This document shows, one piece after another, positions 1 through 10,200 of a stretch of DNA of 64,000 nucleotides (position 1 is the stretch's first letter; each line of letters opens with the position of its first letter). The DNA lies in contig CANLXH010000002.1 in NCBI GenBank assembly GCA_947495075.1, forward strand, positions 1,054,001 through 1,118,000, in the 5' to 3' direction. Below the pieces are notes generated by a model. It was given only the letters and a program-made list of their open reading frames with translations. It had not been told where the DNA came from and searched no databases. The position numbers and the translations under genes are program-made. The stretch comes from an uncultured Croceitalea sp. GTDB taxonomy: Bacteria; Bacteroidota; Bacteroidia; Flavobacteriales; Flavobacteriaceae.

Positions 1-798
1 ATTTATATTCTCTCTCCAAATCTTCCTCTTAGAGAAGTAATTTTCGATTTAAATCTTTTTATAATAGTTACTGCTTCTGCATTAGTAATTGCAAGCGGCT
101 ATATCATTAATAATTTTTACGATGCGGAGAAAGACTTAATTAATAAGCCAACCAAAAGTATGCTAGACCGCTTAGTTAGTCAAAGATTTAAACTAACTAC
201 GTACTTCATACTAAATTTAGTTGCTGTTTTTTTGGCGAGCTATATTTCATTTAGAGCAGTATTGTTTTTTTCAGCATATGTTTTTGGAATATGGCTGTAT
301 TCACACAAGCTAAAACGTATTCCTCTTTTAGGGAATATTGTTTCCGCAACATTGGCAATAGCCCCATTTTTTGTCGTATTTGTATATTATAGAAATTTTG
401 AAACTGTAATTTTTGTACATGCTTTATTCTTGTTTTTACTGATTTTGGCTCGTGAACTTATTAAAGATTTAGAAAGTATGGCTGGAGATTTAGCCCAGAA
501 TTATAAAACCTTGCCTATTCTTTACGGACTAAAGACTTCTAAAATATTTATAGGTTTACTAGCCTTATTTACTCTTGTGCCTGCATGGCTACTAATAAGT
601 GAGTTTGATGTTGGTTATATGTACTTTTATTTTGGCTTTAGTATTTTATTACTTGTGATTTTTATCTTTTTATTATGGAAAGCAAAAAATAAAAAAGACT
701 ATGTTTGGCTCCATAACATTCTTAAACTTATAATCATATCAGGAGTGTTTAGTATTCTTTTGATTGATGTTGATTTGGTTCTAAATCGAATTTTATAA
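1..798 (+). CDS. UbiA family prenyltransferase (5' truncated by window edge)
   Basis: The reading frame is open from base 1, so the true start lies outside the window. The protein is a polytopic membrane enzyme that should transfer a prenyl chain to an acceptor. Both aspartate-rich UbiA motifs are visible: NNFYDAEKD near the start of the visible part (codons about 37-45) and KDLESMAGD in the middle, which bind the Mg-pyrophosphate of the prenyl donor. Several hydrophobic helices follow. Related flavobacterial proteins are often labelled geranylgeranylglycerol-phosphate geranylgeranyltransferase, but acceptor specificity cannot be read from sequence. Its stop overlaps the next start (TAATG), implying co-translation with the nitrilase. 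Confidence 0.85.
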   Translation: MYILSPNLPLREVIFDLNLFIIVTASALVIASGYIINNFYDAEKDLINKPTKSMLDRLVSQRFKLTTYFILNLVAVFLASYISFRAVLFFSAYVFGIWLYSHKLKRIPLLGNIVSATLAIAPFFVVFVYYRNFETVIFVHALFLFLLILARELIKDLESMAGDLAQNYKTLPILYGLKTSKIFIGLLALFTLVPAWLLISEFDVGYMYFYFGFSILLLVIFIFLLWKAKNKKDYVWLHNILKLIIISGVFSILLIDVDLVLNRIL

Positions 799-1748
799 TG
801 GAAAACTTACTTAATGTTGCATTGGCTCAAATAGCTCCAGTTTGGTTGGATAAAAAGGCAACAACAAAAAAGATAGAATATACAATTGTAGAGGCTTCAA
901 AAAATGGAAGCGAACTAGTTGTATTTGGCGAAGCGTTACTACCAGGATATCCATTTTGGTTGGCTTATACAGAAGGTGCCGCCTGGGACTTAAAAGTGAA
1001 TAAAGAATTACATGCTCATTATGTTCGTAATTCAATTCAAATTGAAGCAGGGGAGTTAGCATCAATTTGTAAACTCGCAAAAGAGAATTCAATTGCTGTG
1101 TATTTAGGAATAATGGAACGTGCCAAGGATCGTGGCGGACACAGCCTATATTGTTCTTTAGTATATATAAATCAACAGGGTGAAATTAAATCTGTACATC
1201 GTAAGTTGCAACCTACCTATGACGAACGCTTAACATGGGCACCAGGAGATGGGAATGGACTTAAAGTTCATCCACTAAAGCAGTTTACTGTTGGGGGCTT
1301 AAACTGTTGGGAGAATTGGATGCCATTACCTAGAACAGCATTATACGGTCAAGGAGAGAATTTACATATTGCCGTTTGGCCAGGGAATCTAAATAATACG
1401 AAAGATATTACCCGTTTTATAGCGCGGGAATCACGTAGCTATGTAATTTCTGTGTCTTCTATGATGAATAAGAGTGATTTTCCTAAAACTACACCTCATC
1501 TAGATAAAATACTGGAAAAAGCTCCAGAGGTTTTGGCAAATGGGGGTTCCTGTATTGCTGGTCCCGATGGCGAATGGCTTTTAGAGCCAGTGATAAGTAA
1601 AGAAGGATTAATTTATCATACGCTAGATTTTAATCGTGTATATGAGGAGCGACAAAATTTTGATGCTGTAGGCCATTATTCCAGACCAGATGTTACTAAA
1701 CTTACCGTAAATAGGGAAAGACAAAGTACCGTTGCGTTTGAAGATTAA
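798..1748 (+). CDS. Carbon-nitrogen hydrolase, nitrilase/cyanide hydratase type
   Basis: A 316-residue cytoplasmic enzyme of the nitrilase superfamily. The catalytic triad is visible: Glu45 in FGEALLPGYP, Lys136 in HRKLQPTYDE and Cys170 in GGLNCWENW. The ERLTW and GLNCWENW contexts resemble true nitrilases (nitrile to carboxylate plus ammonia) rather than omega-amidases or NAD synthetase amidase domains. The natural substrate is unknown. It starts on the last base of the UbiA stop codon, so the two genes are probably translationally coupled, an unexpected pairing. Length is usual for the family and I see no missing key residue. Confidence 0.85.
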   Translation: MENLLNVALAQIAPVWLDKKATTKKIEYTIVEASKNGSELVVFGEALLPGYPFWLAYTEGAAWDLKVNKELHAHYVRNSIQIEAGELASICKLAKENSIAVYLGIMERAKDRGGHSLYCSLVYINQQGEIKSVHRKLQPTYDERLTWAPGDGNGLKVHPLKQFTVGGLNCWENWMPLPRTALYGQGENLHIAVWPGNLNNTKDITRFIARESRSYVISVSSMMNKSDFPKTTPHLDKILEKAPEVLANGGSCIAGPDGEWLLEPVISKEGLIYHTLDFNRVYEERQNFDAVGHYSRPDVTKLTVNRERQSTVAFED

Positions 1749-1780
1749 GTGTTTCCAAGAGATTTATAATTGATAAATCT

Positions 1781-1808
1781 AGATTTCTCACATGCGTTCG
1801 AAATGACA
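1781..1808. repeat. Short intergenic element (AGATTTCTC...GAAATGACA type)
   Basis: This 28-base stretch begins AGATTTCTCACA and ends TTCGAAATGACA. It resembles short dispersed intergenic elements I associate with Flavobacteriaceae genomes. It sits between the nitrilase stop and the rluB promoter. Only one copy of this type is seen in the window, so the repeat status rests on recall, not on copies seen here. Confidence 0.4.
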
Positions 1809-1825
1809 TAGGATTATAAAAGCAC

Positions 1826-1833
1826 TACCTTTG
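1826..1833 (+). promoter_or_regulatory. Putative Bacteroidota -7 promoter box for the pseudouridine synthase gene
   Basis: TACCTTTG is an exact match to the Bacteroidota -7 consensus TAnnTTTG. It lies 18 bases before the start codon at 1852, which would give a short leader of about 10-14 bases. No convincing -33 TTG box is seen at the expected spacing. Confidence 0.55.
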
Positions 1834-1851
1834 CAGAAAAATAAATGACTG

Positions 1852-2712
1852 ATGGCGAAATCAGACTATAAGGGTAATCGTAAACCCAATCCCGATAGCA
1901 ATAAAAACCGACCAGCTAGTGGCGGATTTAGAAAGAAAAAATTCTCTAAAAGCTTACCTCCAAACAAAAGAAAAGCACCTCCAAAGACTAATACAAATCC
2001 TGACGAGGTACGACTAAATAAATATTTAGCAAATGCTGGAGTGTGTTCTCGTAGAGAAGCAGATACTTATATTGCTGCGGGTAGTGTAACTGTTAATGGT
2101 AAAGTAGTTTCAGAAATGGGCTATAAGGTTAAACGCACGGATGATGTCCGTTATGACGGAAGACGTTTGAATATTGAAAAAAAAGAATACATTCTGCTAA
2201 ACAAACCCAAAGGTTTTATTACTACAACTAATGATGAAAAAGGTAGAAGAACAGTAATGGAATTGGTTTCAAATTCTTCTAATAACCGTTTGTTTCCTGT
2301 GGGGCGTTTAGACCGTAATACAACAGGTTTACTTTTATTTACCAATGATGGCGATATGACTAAAAAGCTAACACATCCAAAGTTTGGTGTGCGTAAAATT
2401 TATCATGTGGTATTAGATAAGAATCTTAAAGCAGTAGACCTAAAGAAGATTCAAGAAGGATTAGAGTTGGAAGATGGTACAGTACAGGTAGATGATGTTG
2501 CCTACATACAAGGGGTAAGTAAAAAAGAGGTGGGTATAGAGATTCATTCTGGTCGCAACCGTATTGTACGCCGTATTTTTGAGCATTTAGAGTATAAAGT
2601 AACTAAACTAGACCGCGTTGTTTTTGCAGGACTTACCAAAAAGGATTTGCCTCGTGGTCACTGGCGAAACTTAACGCCACAGGAAGTGATTAATTTGGGG
2701 ATGATAAAGTGA
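1852..2712 (+). CDS. rRNA pseudouridine synthase, RsuA/RluB family
   Basis: A 286-residue RNA-modifying enzyme. Residues 1-55 are a Lys/Pro/Asn-rich basic extension. An S4 RNA-binding domain follows (VRLNKYLANAGVCSRREAD), then the RsuA-type catalytic domain with the active-site Asp in GRLDRNTTGLLLFTNDGD. The family isomerises uridines in 23S (RluB, RluE, RluF) or 16S (RsuA) rRNA; S4 plus domain order and the basic tail fit RluB-like enzymes best. It has its own -7 box upstream. Its stop overlaps the GTG start of the next small gene by four bases. Confidence 0.9.
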   Translation: MAKSDYKGNRKPNPDSNKNRPASGGFRKKKFSKSLPPNKRKAPPKTNTNPDEVRLNKYLANAGVCSRREADTYIAAGSVTVNGKVVSEMGYKVKRTDDVRYDGRRLNIEKKEYILLNKPKGFITTTNDEKGRRTVMELVSNSSNNRLFPVGRLDRNTTGLLLFTNDGDMTKKLTHPKFGVRKIYHVVLDKNLKAVDLKKIQEGLELEDGTVQVDDVAYIQGVSKKEVGIEIHSGRNRIVRRIFEHLEYKVTKLDRVVFAGLTKKDLPRGHWRNLTPQEVINLGMIK

Positions 2713-2927
2713 AATTTAAAAGCCCAAATTGGTATTTTTTCTTTGTAACTTTAATATTAGCCGTTGGTTATAGTTATCATAGATTTTTTGCAGATGAAAG
2801 CCTTGCTATAAATATATATGATGAGAATATGATTTTTGTTTTGGCTATAATCTTATTCATAACAATTCAGATTTTATATTTTGTAAATATTTTTATTTCC
2901 ACAATTAGAATTAGAAAATCTAAATGA
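2709..2927 (+). CDS. Small two-helix membrane protein, unknown function
   Basis: A 72-residue protein starting at GTG within the overlap GTGA with the pseudouridine synthase gene, so it is probably translated by coupling. Two hydrophobic segments are visible, about residues 6-22 and 40-62, with a short polar loop and a basic C-terminus (TIRIRKSK). I do not recognise a family. The overlap and membrane pattern support a real gene, but homologs would be needed to be sure. Confidence 0.55.
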   Translation: MKFKSPNWYFFFVTLILAVGYSYHRFFADESLAINIYDENMIFVLAIILFITIQILYFVNIFISTIRIRKSK

Positions 2928-2971
2928 GTAATTCCATAAGAAATCATTAAATAGTAATTCTATTTTTAGTA

Positions 2972-3289
2972 TTACTTAACTGAAACGTCAGATTTTCTTC
3001 TAAATACAAACTTTAAAATCAGTAATACTAGAAGTGCCAGACCACATAGTGGTAATATTATAAAGTAGAGCCAAAGAGCGGCACCTGGTCCATTTTCACT
3101 CCACATATTACCATCAGGAAGTGTTTCCCAATATGCATACAATAAAGGAGCAGTGTAAACAATAGCGTTAATTATTAACAGCAAATTAAGCACTATACGA
3201 CGAACTTTATTTGAATCTTTTAGAAAGCATAAACCAATACTAATTATTACAGGAAGTAGGAATAAAAACAATATGATAAAGTCAGCCAT
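2972..3289 (-). CDS. Small three-helix membrane protein, unknown function
   Basis: A 105-residue protein with an ATG start and three hydrophobic segments (about residues 2-20, 30-52 and 70-92), ending in a basic tail RRKSDVSVK. The loop WSENGPGAALWLYF before the last helix is a distinctive feature. I do not recognise its family. It lies just downstream of the PorP-like gene on the same strand (35-base gap) and could be the last gene of that transcript, or stand alone. It converges on the upstream small membrane gene. Confidence 0.6.
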   Translation of the reverse strand: MADFIILFLFLLPVIISIGLCFLKDSNKVRRIVLNLLLIINAIVYTAPLLYAYWETLPDGNMWSENGPGAALWLYFIILPLCGLALLVLLILKFVFRRKSDVSVK

Positions 3290-3324
3290 AATCTCATTTT
3301 AATGAAACTAGAAAATTAGCAAGA

Positions 3325-4251
3325 TTACCTACTAGCGAATCCGTTCCCAGCTCTATAGGAAAGTACGATGCCATGAGTATTCCCTATGGGGGCATCGCCA
3401 CCTCTTTGGGTATAATTATACATAGCTCTAAAGTTTTTAAGGAGATAGAAGCCTGCCGCAAAGTTTATGGAACTGCTTGTTCTATAGCCTAATCCTAGCT
3501 CAAAACTGTTCTTGTAACTGATGCCCATATTCAAGTCTACTTGAAAAGGAGCACCATTTTCATATTTAAAAAGCATACTTGGTTTTAAAATAAAATCATC
3601 ATTAAACTTACTAGTAGAAAAGTAATAACCGGTATAGCCGTAAATAGGTCTTGAAAGTTTTAAGTTGTCTTGGTTAGAAAATGTGTCACCCAGAACATTA
3701 GGCATAGAAGCTCCAATAAAAAAATTAGCATGCCCAAACAAAATTCCTACTCCCGCAGCGGGCAAGGTAGCATCAATGTTTTCTGCAAAATTTGAATCGT
3801 CTGTTATACCTAATTGTAAGAGATTTTCATTATAAAGCAAAGCTCCTGCAGTTATTCCAAAAGAAAGTATTGTGCGCTCATATAACTGCCAATAAGGTCT
3901 ATTTTTCTTAAAGTCAAAGAAGAGCTTATAAGAATATGCTGCAAAAACTTGTGTTGCAGAAGTGACTCCAATTTCATCATTAATGACACCAGCACCTAAT
4001 CCCATTTTGCCTTCATTTAAAGCGGTACTAAATGTAAATGCTAAGTTTTTAGGTGTCCCTGGAAATTGGTTATTAAAACCAGAGTTACTTAAACTAGCTT
4101 CAGCATCTAAACTAGTACCTGCATAAGCAGAATTAATTAGGAAAGGATTGTAATTGTACTCAGTAAACACGGGCGTTTGTTGAGCGTTAAGCCTTAGAGA
4201 ACTTCCCAAAATCAGAATGATTAAGGAAAATATATATTGTTGCTTTTTCAT
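3325..4251 (-). CDS. PorP/SprF family type IX secretion accessory protein
   Basis: A 308-residue outer-membrane protein. It has a signal peptide ending near LRLNAQ, then the PorP/SprF hallmark beginning QTPVFTEYNYNPFLINSAYAG, followed by alternating beta-strand sequence to a final aromatic-rich strand. In Flavobacterium johnsoniae SprF is needed to secrete its neighbour SprB, which carries a type-B C-terminal domain. Here the gene lies two bases downstream of a giant type-B CTD protein on the same strand, the same arrangement, so it is probably the dedicated partner for that substrate. Confidence 0.88.
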   Translation of the reverse strand: MKKQQYIFSLIILILGSSLRLNAQQTPVFTEYNYNPFLINSAYAGTSLDAEASLSNSGFNNQFPGTPKNLAFTFSTALNEGKMGLGAGVINDEIGVTSATQVFAAYSYKLFFDFKKNRPYWQLYERTILSFGITAGALLYNENLLQLGITDDSNFAENIDATLPAAGVGILFGHANFFIGASMPNVLGDTFSNQDNLKLSRPIYGYTGYYFSTSKFNDDFILKPSMLFKYENGAPFQVDLNMGISYKNSFELGLGYRTSSSINFAAGFYLLKNFRAMYNYTQRGGDAPIGNTHGIVLSYRAGNGFASR

Positions 4252-4253
4252 AG

Positions 4254-7200
4254 TTATCTTTTCAGTACCAAATAACCTTTGGTCTGTTTAAAGTTGTTTG
4301 GTTCAGAAAGTATAATGTTAAAGAAATAAGTTCCTTCTGGTAGTTGACTTGCACCAAAACCTGTTAGCTGGTTCGCCTCACCACCGAATACGTTGGAGTT
4401 ATTATCGTAACCTTCTATTTTAAATACCATATCGCCCCATCTATTGTAGATTACAACTATATTATTAGGATGATTTTCAATGCCTTCTATTCTCCAGAAC
4501 TCATTAATACCATCTCTATCAGGAGAAAAACCATTTAACGTTTCTATTTCTTGTTCAGGCTCTACAACAGTTATAAAAGACTGTTCTTCACAGTTCTCTG
4601 CGTCCCCGTCAGCGTTATACGGCGTTATGGTTACAAATATTTGCTGCTCAAATGGAAGGGAATTAGGCAATTGATATGTAGTAAGAATACCAACATCCTC
4701 ATTATTCAAAATATTGTTTCCTCCAGCAGTTGTGCCCACGCTTAAACGATAACCATCAGCATTTAAAACTTCATTCCAAGCAATATTTGTACCTATGGCA
4801 ACATTGGTGGCATCATTTAATGGAGTGGTTAATGTGGCACATGATAGTGGGTCTGGCATCGGAGAAGCAATAGTAAAACTTTCTTCAGCGCAGTTAAGCG
4901 CATTTCCATCCATATTGTACGAGGTAATTGTAATGTACACTGTAATTCCGTCAGCAAAAGGACCTGAGAAATCAAATGTTAAGGTATTTCCTGCATCAAA
5001 GTTATTAATGATATCATTATCCCCAGGAGAACTTCCTACAGTTAATCGGTACCCATCTGCATTGGCAACAGCATTCCAAGAAATGTTTGTATTCGCTGAG
5101 ACATCGATATCTCCATCCAATGGGCTAGATAATACTGTACAATCTGGTAATACCGCATTTCTGTCTCCTGTAGTGAATTGGTCATCACCACAAACAATAG
5201 AGTCCCCAGCAGAATTAAAAGAATTGATGGTAACAAATACTCTAGTATTTGCTGGTAAATCTGTAGGTGGGTCGAAAGTAGTATTGTTCCCTACATCAGT
5301 TGTTGCGAGTATATCATCTAGTCCTGTAGCAGTACCTATAGCTATTGAGTAGCGTACAGCATTGGTAGCCATATTCCAAATTAAATTGGTATTTACAGGT
5401 ACATCTGTGGCATCAAAAACAGGTGTAATTAAATTGGCGCAACCCGGTTGGGCAATTTCAGTAGTAAAACTTTCTTCTATACATCCAGTAGCGTTATCTG
5501 TACCTATGTAAGGAACTATAGTTACAAATACTTCCGTATTATCAAGAAATTCAGTTGGTGGATTATAGGTAAGAATATTTCCTACGTCCTCGTTGTCTAG
5601 AATGTCGTTCCCTCCTGCTATGGTTCCTATGGTTAATCGGTATCCTTCAGCTCCTGTTACTGTATTCCATGTAATGTCTGTGGCAATAGCTACATCTGTA
5701 GCTCCATTAGCTGGAGAAACAAGTGTTGTACATGATGGTGATGTCGGCGCAGCTGCTACAATAGTAAAAGTTTCTGTAGTACATGTTGCTACAGGCTCAA
5801 CACTACCATTTAATGGTACGATAGCTACATTAACGGTTTCACCATTGTCAAAATCGTTTACAAACGAGTGTGAAGTTCCTGTAACAATCAAATCGGTCAC
5901 ATCGTTGGCATTGCTAGTACTGCCATCAATGGTTATTCTGTATTGCGTAGCATTTGTAACTGGGTTCCAAGAAATTTCGCTGAGGTCAATCGCTATATCA
6001 ATTTCACCATTACTAGGACTGATAAGAGTGGTACAAGTAGGTGGATCAATAGAATTATCAATTGTTCTAAAATTTTCTTCTAAACAACCAGTAGCATCAC
6101 CAACGTCGTTATAAGGTATAATAGTTACATAGTATGATCTATTTTCAGATAAATCATCTGGAATATCATAAGTGGTTACGTTACCAACATCAATACTATT
6201 AGCCACTTCAATACCTCCAGAAGTAGTTCCTATGCTAATTAAATAGCCAGTTGCATTAGCTATAGCTTCCCAACTTAAATTGGTATCGATGGCCACGTCA
6301 GTGTCATTATTTTCTGGGCTGGTCAAACTGGTACAGATTGGAGCGATAGGAATCAATTCGGTATCAAAACGTTCTTCAGTACAGCTTGTTAGCGCCCCTC
6401 TATCATTATATGGAATTATTGTAACGAAAATATCACTGTCTTCAGGAAGATCAGCCGTAAATTCATAAGTAGTTGTATTGCCCACATCTTCATTATCTAC
6501 CAATTCATTACCGCCAAAAGTAGTGCCTACGGTTATTCTGTACCCATCAGCATTTGAAATAGGGTTCCAACTTAAATCAGATGTGACTTCTACATCAGCT
6601 GCATTATTAAGTGGTTCGTTCAATTCAGTACATTCTGGAATGGTAGCTGGATCGTTAGAAATGGTAAAACTTTCTTCTGTACATGGACCTACTGCATTTC
6701 CTTCGTCGTTAAACGGGATTATGGTAACATAGATAATATCACCAGTATTAAAATCGGTTGCAAATTCATAGAAAGTCTCATTATTAATAGTTTCGTCATC
6801 CACAACATCATTTCCGCCTGGACTGGTTCCAACTGTCAAACGATAGCCTCTAGCATATAATGCAGGCTCCCAAGTAATATTTGTATTTACGGGTACATCT
6901 ATATCGCCATTTAATGGCGAAGTCAATACCGTACATTCCGGTATAGGACAATCCCTAATATCCCCCACGATATTCCATCCGTACGTGTCTATCATAGATT
7001 GCCTTTCTTCTAGGGCATCACAATAAGGCAAGGTCAAAGCACCAAAAGTTATACCTGGAGTCAAGGTTAACTCTGACCAAGCAATTAGTGTGTTATCATA
7101 ATTTGTACGCTCAATAGCAGTATTGTCCAACATATTTTGCATATCAGTGATGCTGCTGACATCCCATTCTTCTAGAGATTGATTAAACGAAGTGGCATCC

Positions 7201-10200
7201 CTTAAAAAATTGCGCATAGTGGTACTGCCTAAAATCCAACCATCCATATTTTGGTTGTAGCTCAAAGCATTCTGGAACATATTGTTCATGTTTTGTACTC
7301 CAAATACCCTCCAATTAGATATATCTTGGTTGAAAGCAGGGGCATTATTAAACATATCCTGCATGGTAGTAACTGCTCTTACATTCCAGCTTCCAATAAT
7401 ACCATTGAACTCGGTTGCATTTTGAAACATGCTTTGCATTGTAGTAACAGAAGCTACGTTCCACGAATTCATATCTTGGTTATATGCCACTGCATCTCTG
7501 AACATTGATGCCATGGTAGTTACAAAGGAAACATCCCATGCATCAATGTTTTGGTTAAATACAGAAGCACCATAAAACATCTCTTCCATAGTAAGTGCTT
7601 CACCGGTATCCCAAGCCGATAATGGTTGGTCAAAAGCTATTGCATCCTTGAACATTGCTTCAAAATTTGTAACCGAAGCAACATCCCAATCATTTATGAG
7701 TTGATTAAATACTTCTGCAGCTTCAAACATGGATTCCATTAAGGTTACTGAACTTACATCCCAAGTGTTTATGGGCTGATTAAAAAGAATAGTGTCTTCA
7801 AACATTGAAGTCATATTAGCCACGGCACTCACATTCCAATTATCCAAAGGTTGGTTAAAGGCTTCGGCATTGAAAAACATAGAAGACATATCAACTACTG
7901 AATTAACATCCCAACTATTCATAGGCTGATTGTAAGCCAATGCGGAACTAAACATAGATTGCATGGAAGTCACATTAGTAACATTCCAGCTATTGATGTC
8001 TTGATTAAAAACCGAGGCACTGTTGAACATTGATGCAGTATTGATAACAGAAGAAACATCCCAATTGTTTAATGGTTGATTAAAAGCGATTGCATTATTG
8101 AACATGAAACTCATGTTTGTTACTGAAGAAACATCCCATGAGTTTAAAGGTTGGTTGAATGCTTGAGCAAATCTGAACATAGAAATCATGTTAGTTACTG
8201 AAGAAACGTCCCAGCTATCAATATTTTGATTAAATGCATTTGTAGAATCGAACATTCTACTCATATCTGTAACATTACTCACATTCCAATTGTTCAGGGC
8301 TTGATCAAAAACCTGCGCTCTTTGAAACATTTGGCGCATGTTTGTAACGTTGCTCACATCCCAATTATTGATAGGTTGGTTAAAAGCATCTGCATCTTCA
8401 AACATTCGTTGCATATCAGTTACATTCGAGGTATTCCAATTAGTGATATCTTGATTAAACACATCGGTTCTAAAAAACATCAAACTCATATTGGTAACAT
8501 TTGAAACATCCCAATTGTTTAAAGGTTGATTGTATATGGGAGTAACACCAAACATAGCAAACATGTTTGTAACATTACTCACATCCCAATCATTAATGTT
8601 ACCGTTGAAATTAAAGCAAACAATGAACATTCTGCTCATGTCCTCAACATTGGTAAGGTTAGGAATATCGGTTGCGTTATACTCCATATTCTGACAACCA
8701 GCGAACGCTCCTGACATACTTTCCCAGACCTGAGTGCCCCACTGGTCTATAGAAATCAGCTTATAGCTATCACTGTTAGATTCTTCATGTCTAGGTGCGG
8801 GATAGTCGCCAATAATACTTACAGTATAAATACCTGGTGTAAGATATGTATGCGTGATATCATTTGATACGTTATTGTCATATTGTCCATCTCCCCAATC
8901 TATGGAATAATCATAGGTAAGACCAGAAGATGTTTCTATTTTGAGTTGGTTTGCTGGAGTAGTCTGAGTACCATTTATAAGAGCGGTATCATAAGTAAGC
9001 TTGAAAGTATCAGGACTATTGATCCAACTTTCCACTACGGTAAAGCTAATTTCAGGGCAGCCAACCGCTGGACCTTCATCATTATAAGGTACTACAGTAA
9101 CATATACCGTGTCACCTGGCGTAAATTCATTTGTAAAATCAATGCCTACTACGTTTCCAAAATCTTGATTATCATAGATTATTTCAGTAGTACCTCCATT
9201 TTCTCGTCTAATTGAAACCCGATATCCATCTGCATTTGGAGCAGGTGCCCATCTAATATCGCTATTAGCAGGAACTTGGGTGTCAGTATCCCGTGGAGAG
9301 GTTATCTCAGTACAAAGCACAAAAGAACAATTGACACTGTCGCCTGTGAAACTCCAATTATGATCATCTATCAATTCTTGTCGTGCGTTTAATCCATCAC
9401 AGTATGTTAGGTTTGTTGCACCAAGATTAACATTGTCAGTTACGGCTTGGTTTGCCCAACCAATAAGGATGTTGTCATAATTTTCTTGGGATAAACCACT
9501 ATTTGATAACATATCCACCATATTGTTAACGCCAGTGATATTCCATGAAGCTAAGTTTTGGTCAAAGGCTGCGGCGTTTGAAAACATTCCCTGCATAGTA
9601 ATAGCAGACCCAGTATCCCAATTAGTGATATCTTGATTGAAATTTGAATAACCAAAAGTACTTCGAAAGTCCTCAACAGCACTTACATCCCAGTTATTTA
9701 GCGGAAGGTTAAATACCTGAGAACCAAAAAACATACCTAACATAGAGGTAACTGATGATACATCCCACATATTTAAATTTTGATTGAACAAGTCTGTCTC
9801 TTGGAACATGCTGCTCATGTTTGTTACATTACTCACATCCCAACCGCTCAAGTCTTGATTAAAGTTTTGCGTGTCTTCGAACATTCGGCTCATATCAGTA
9901 ACATTAGCTACATTCCAATTATCCAACGGCTGGTCAAAATCCCTACAGTCTCGGAACATTTGCCTCATATTGGTAACGCTACTTACATCCCAAGAATTTA
10001 ATGGTTGATTAAATATCATCTTGGCAATGAATCCATCAAACATACTACTCATATCTGTTACGCTGCTCACGTCCCAATTATCCATTGGCTGGTCATATTG
10101 TGTGGCACGCATGAACATATCGGACATATTGATGACCGATGAAACATCCCAATTGTTAATGTTTTGATTGAAACTGCTGTATTGTGAGAACATGCCTGAC

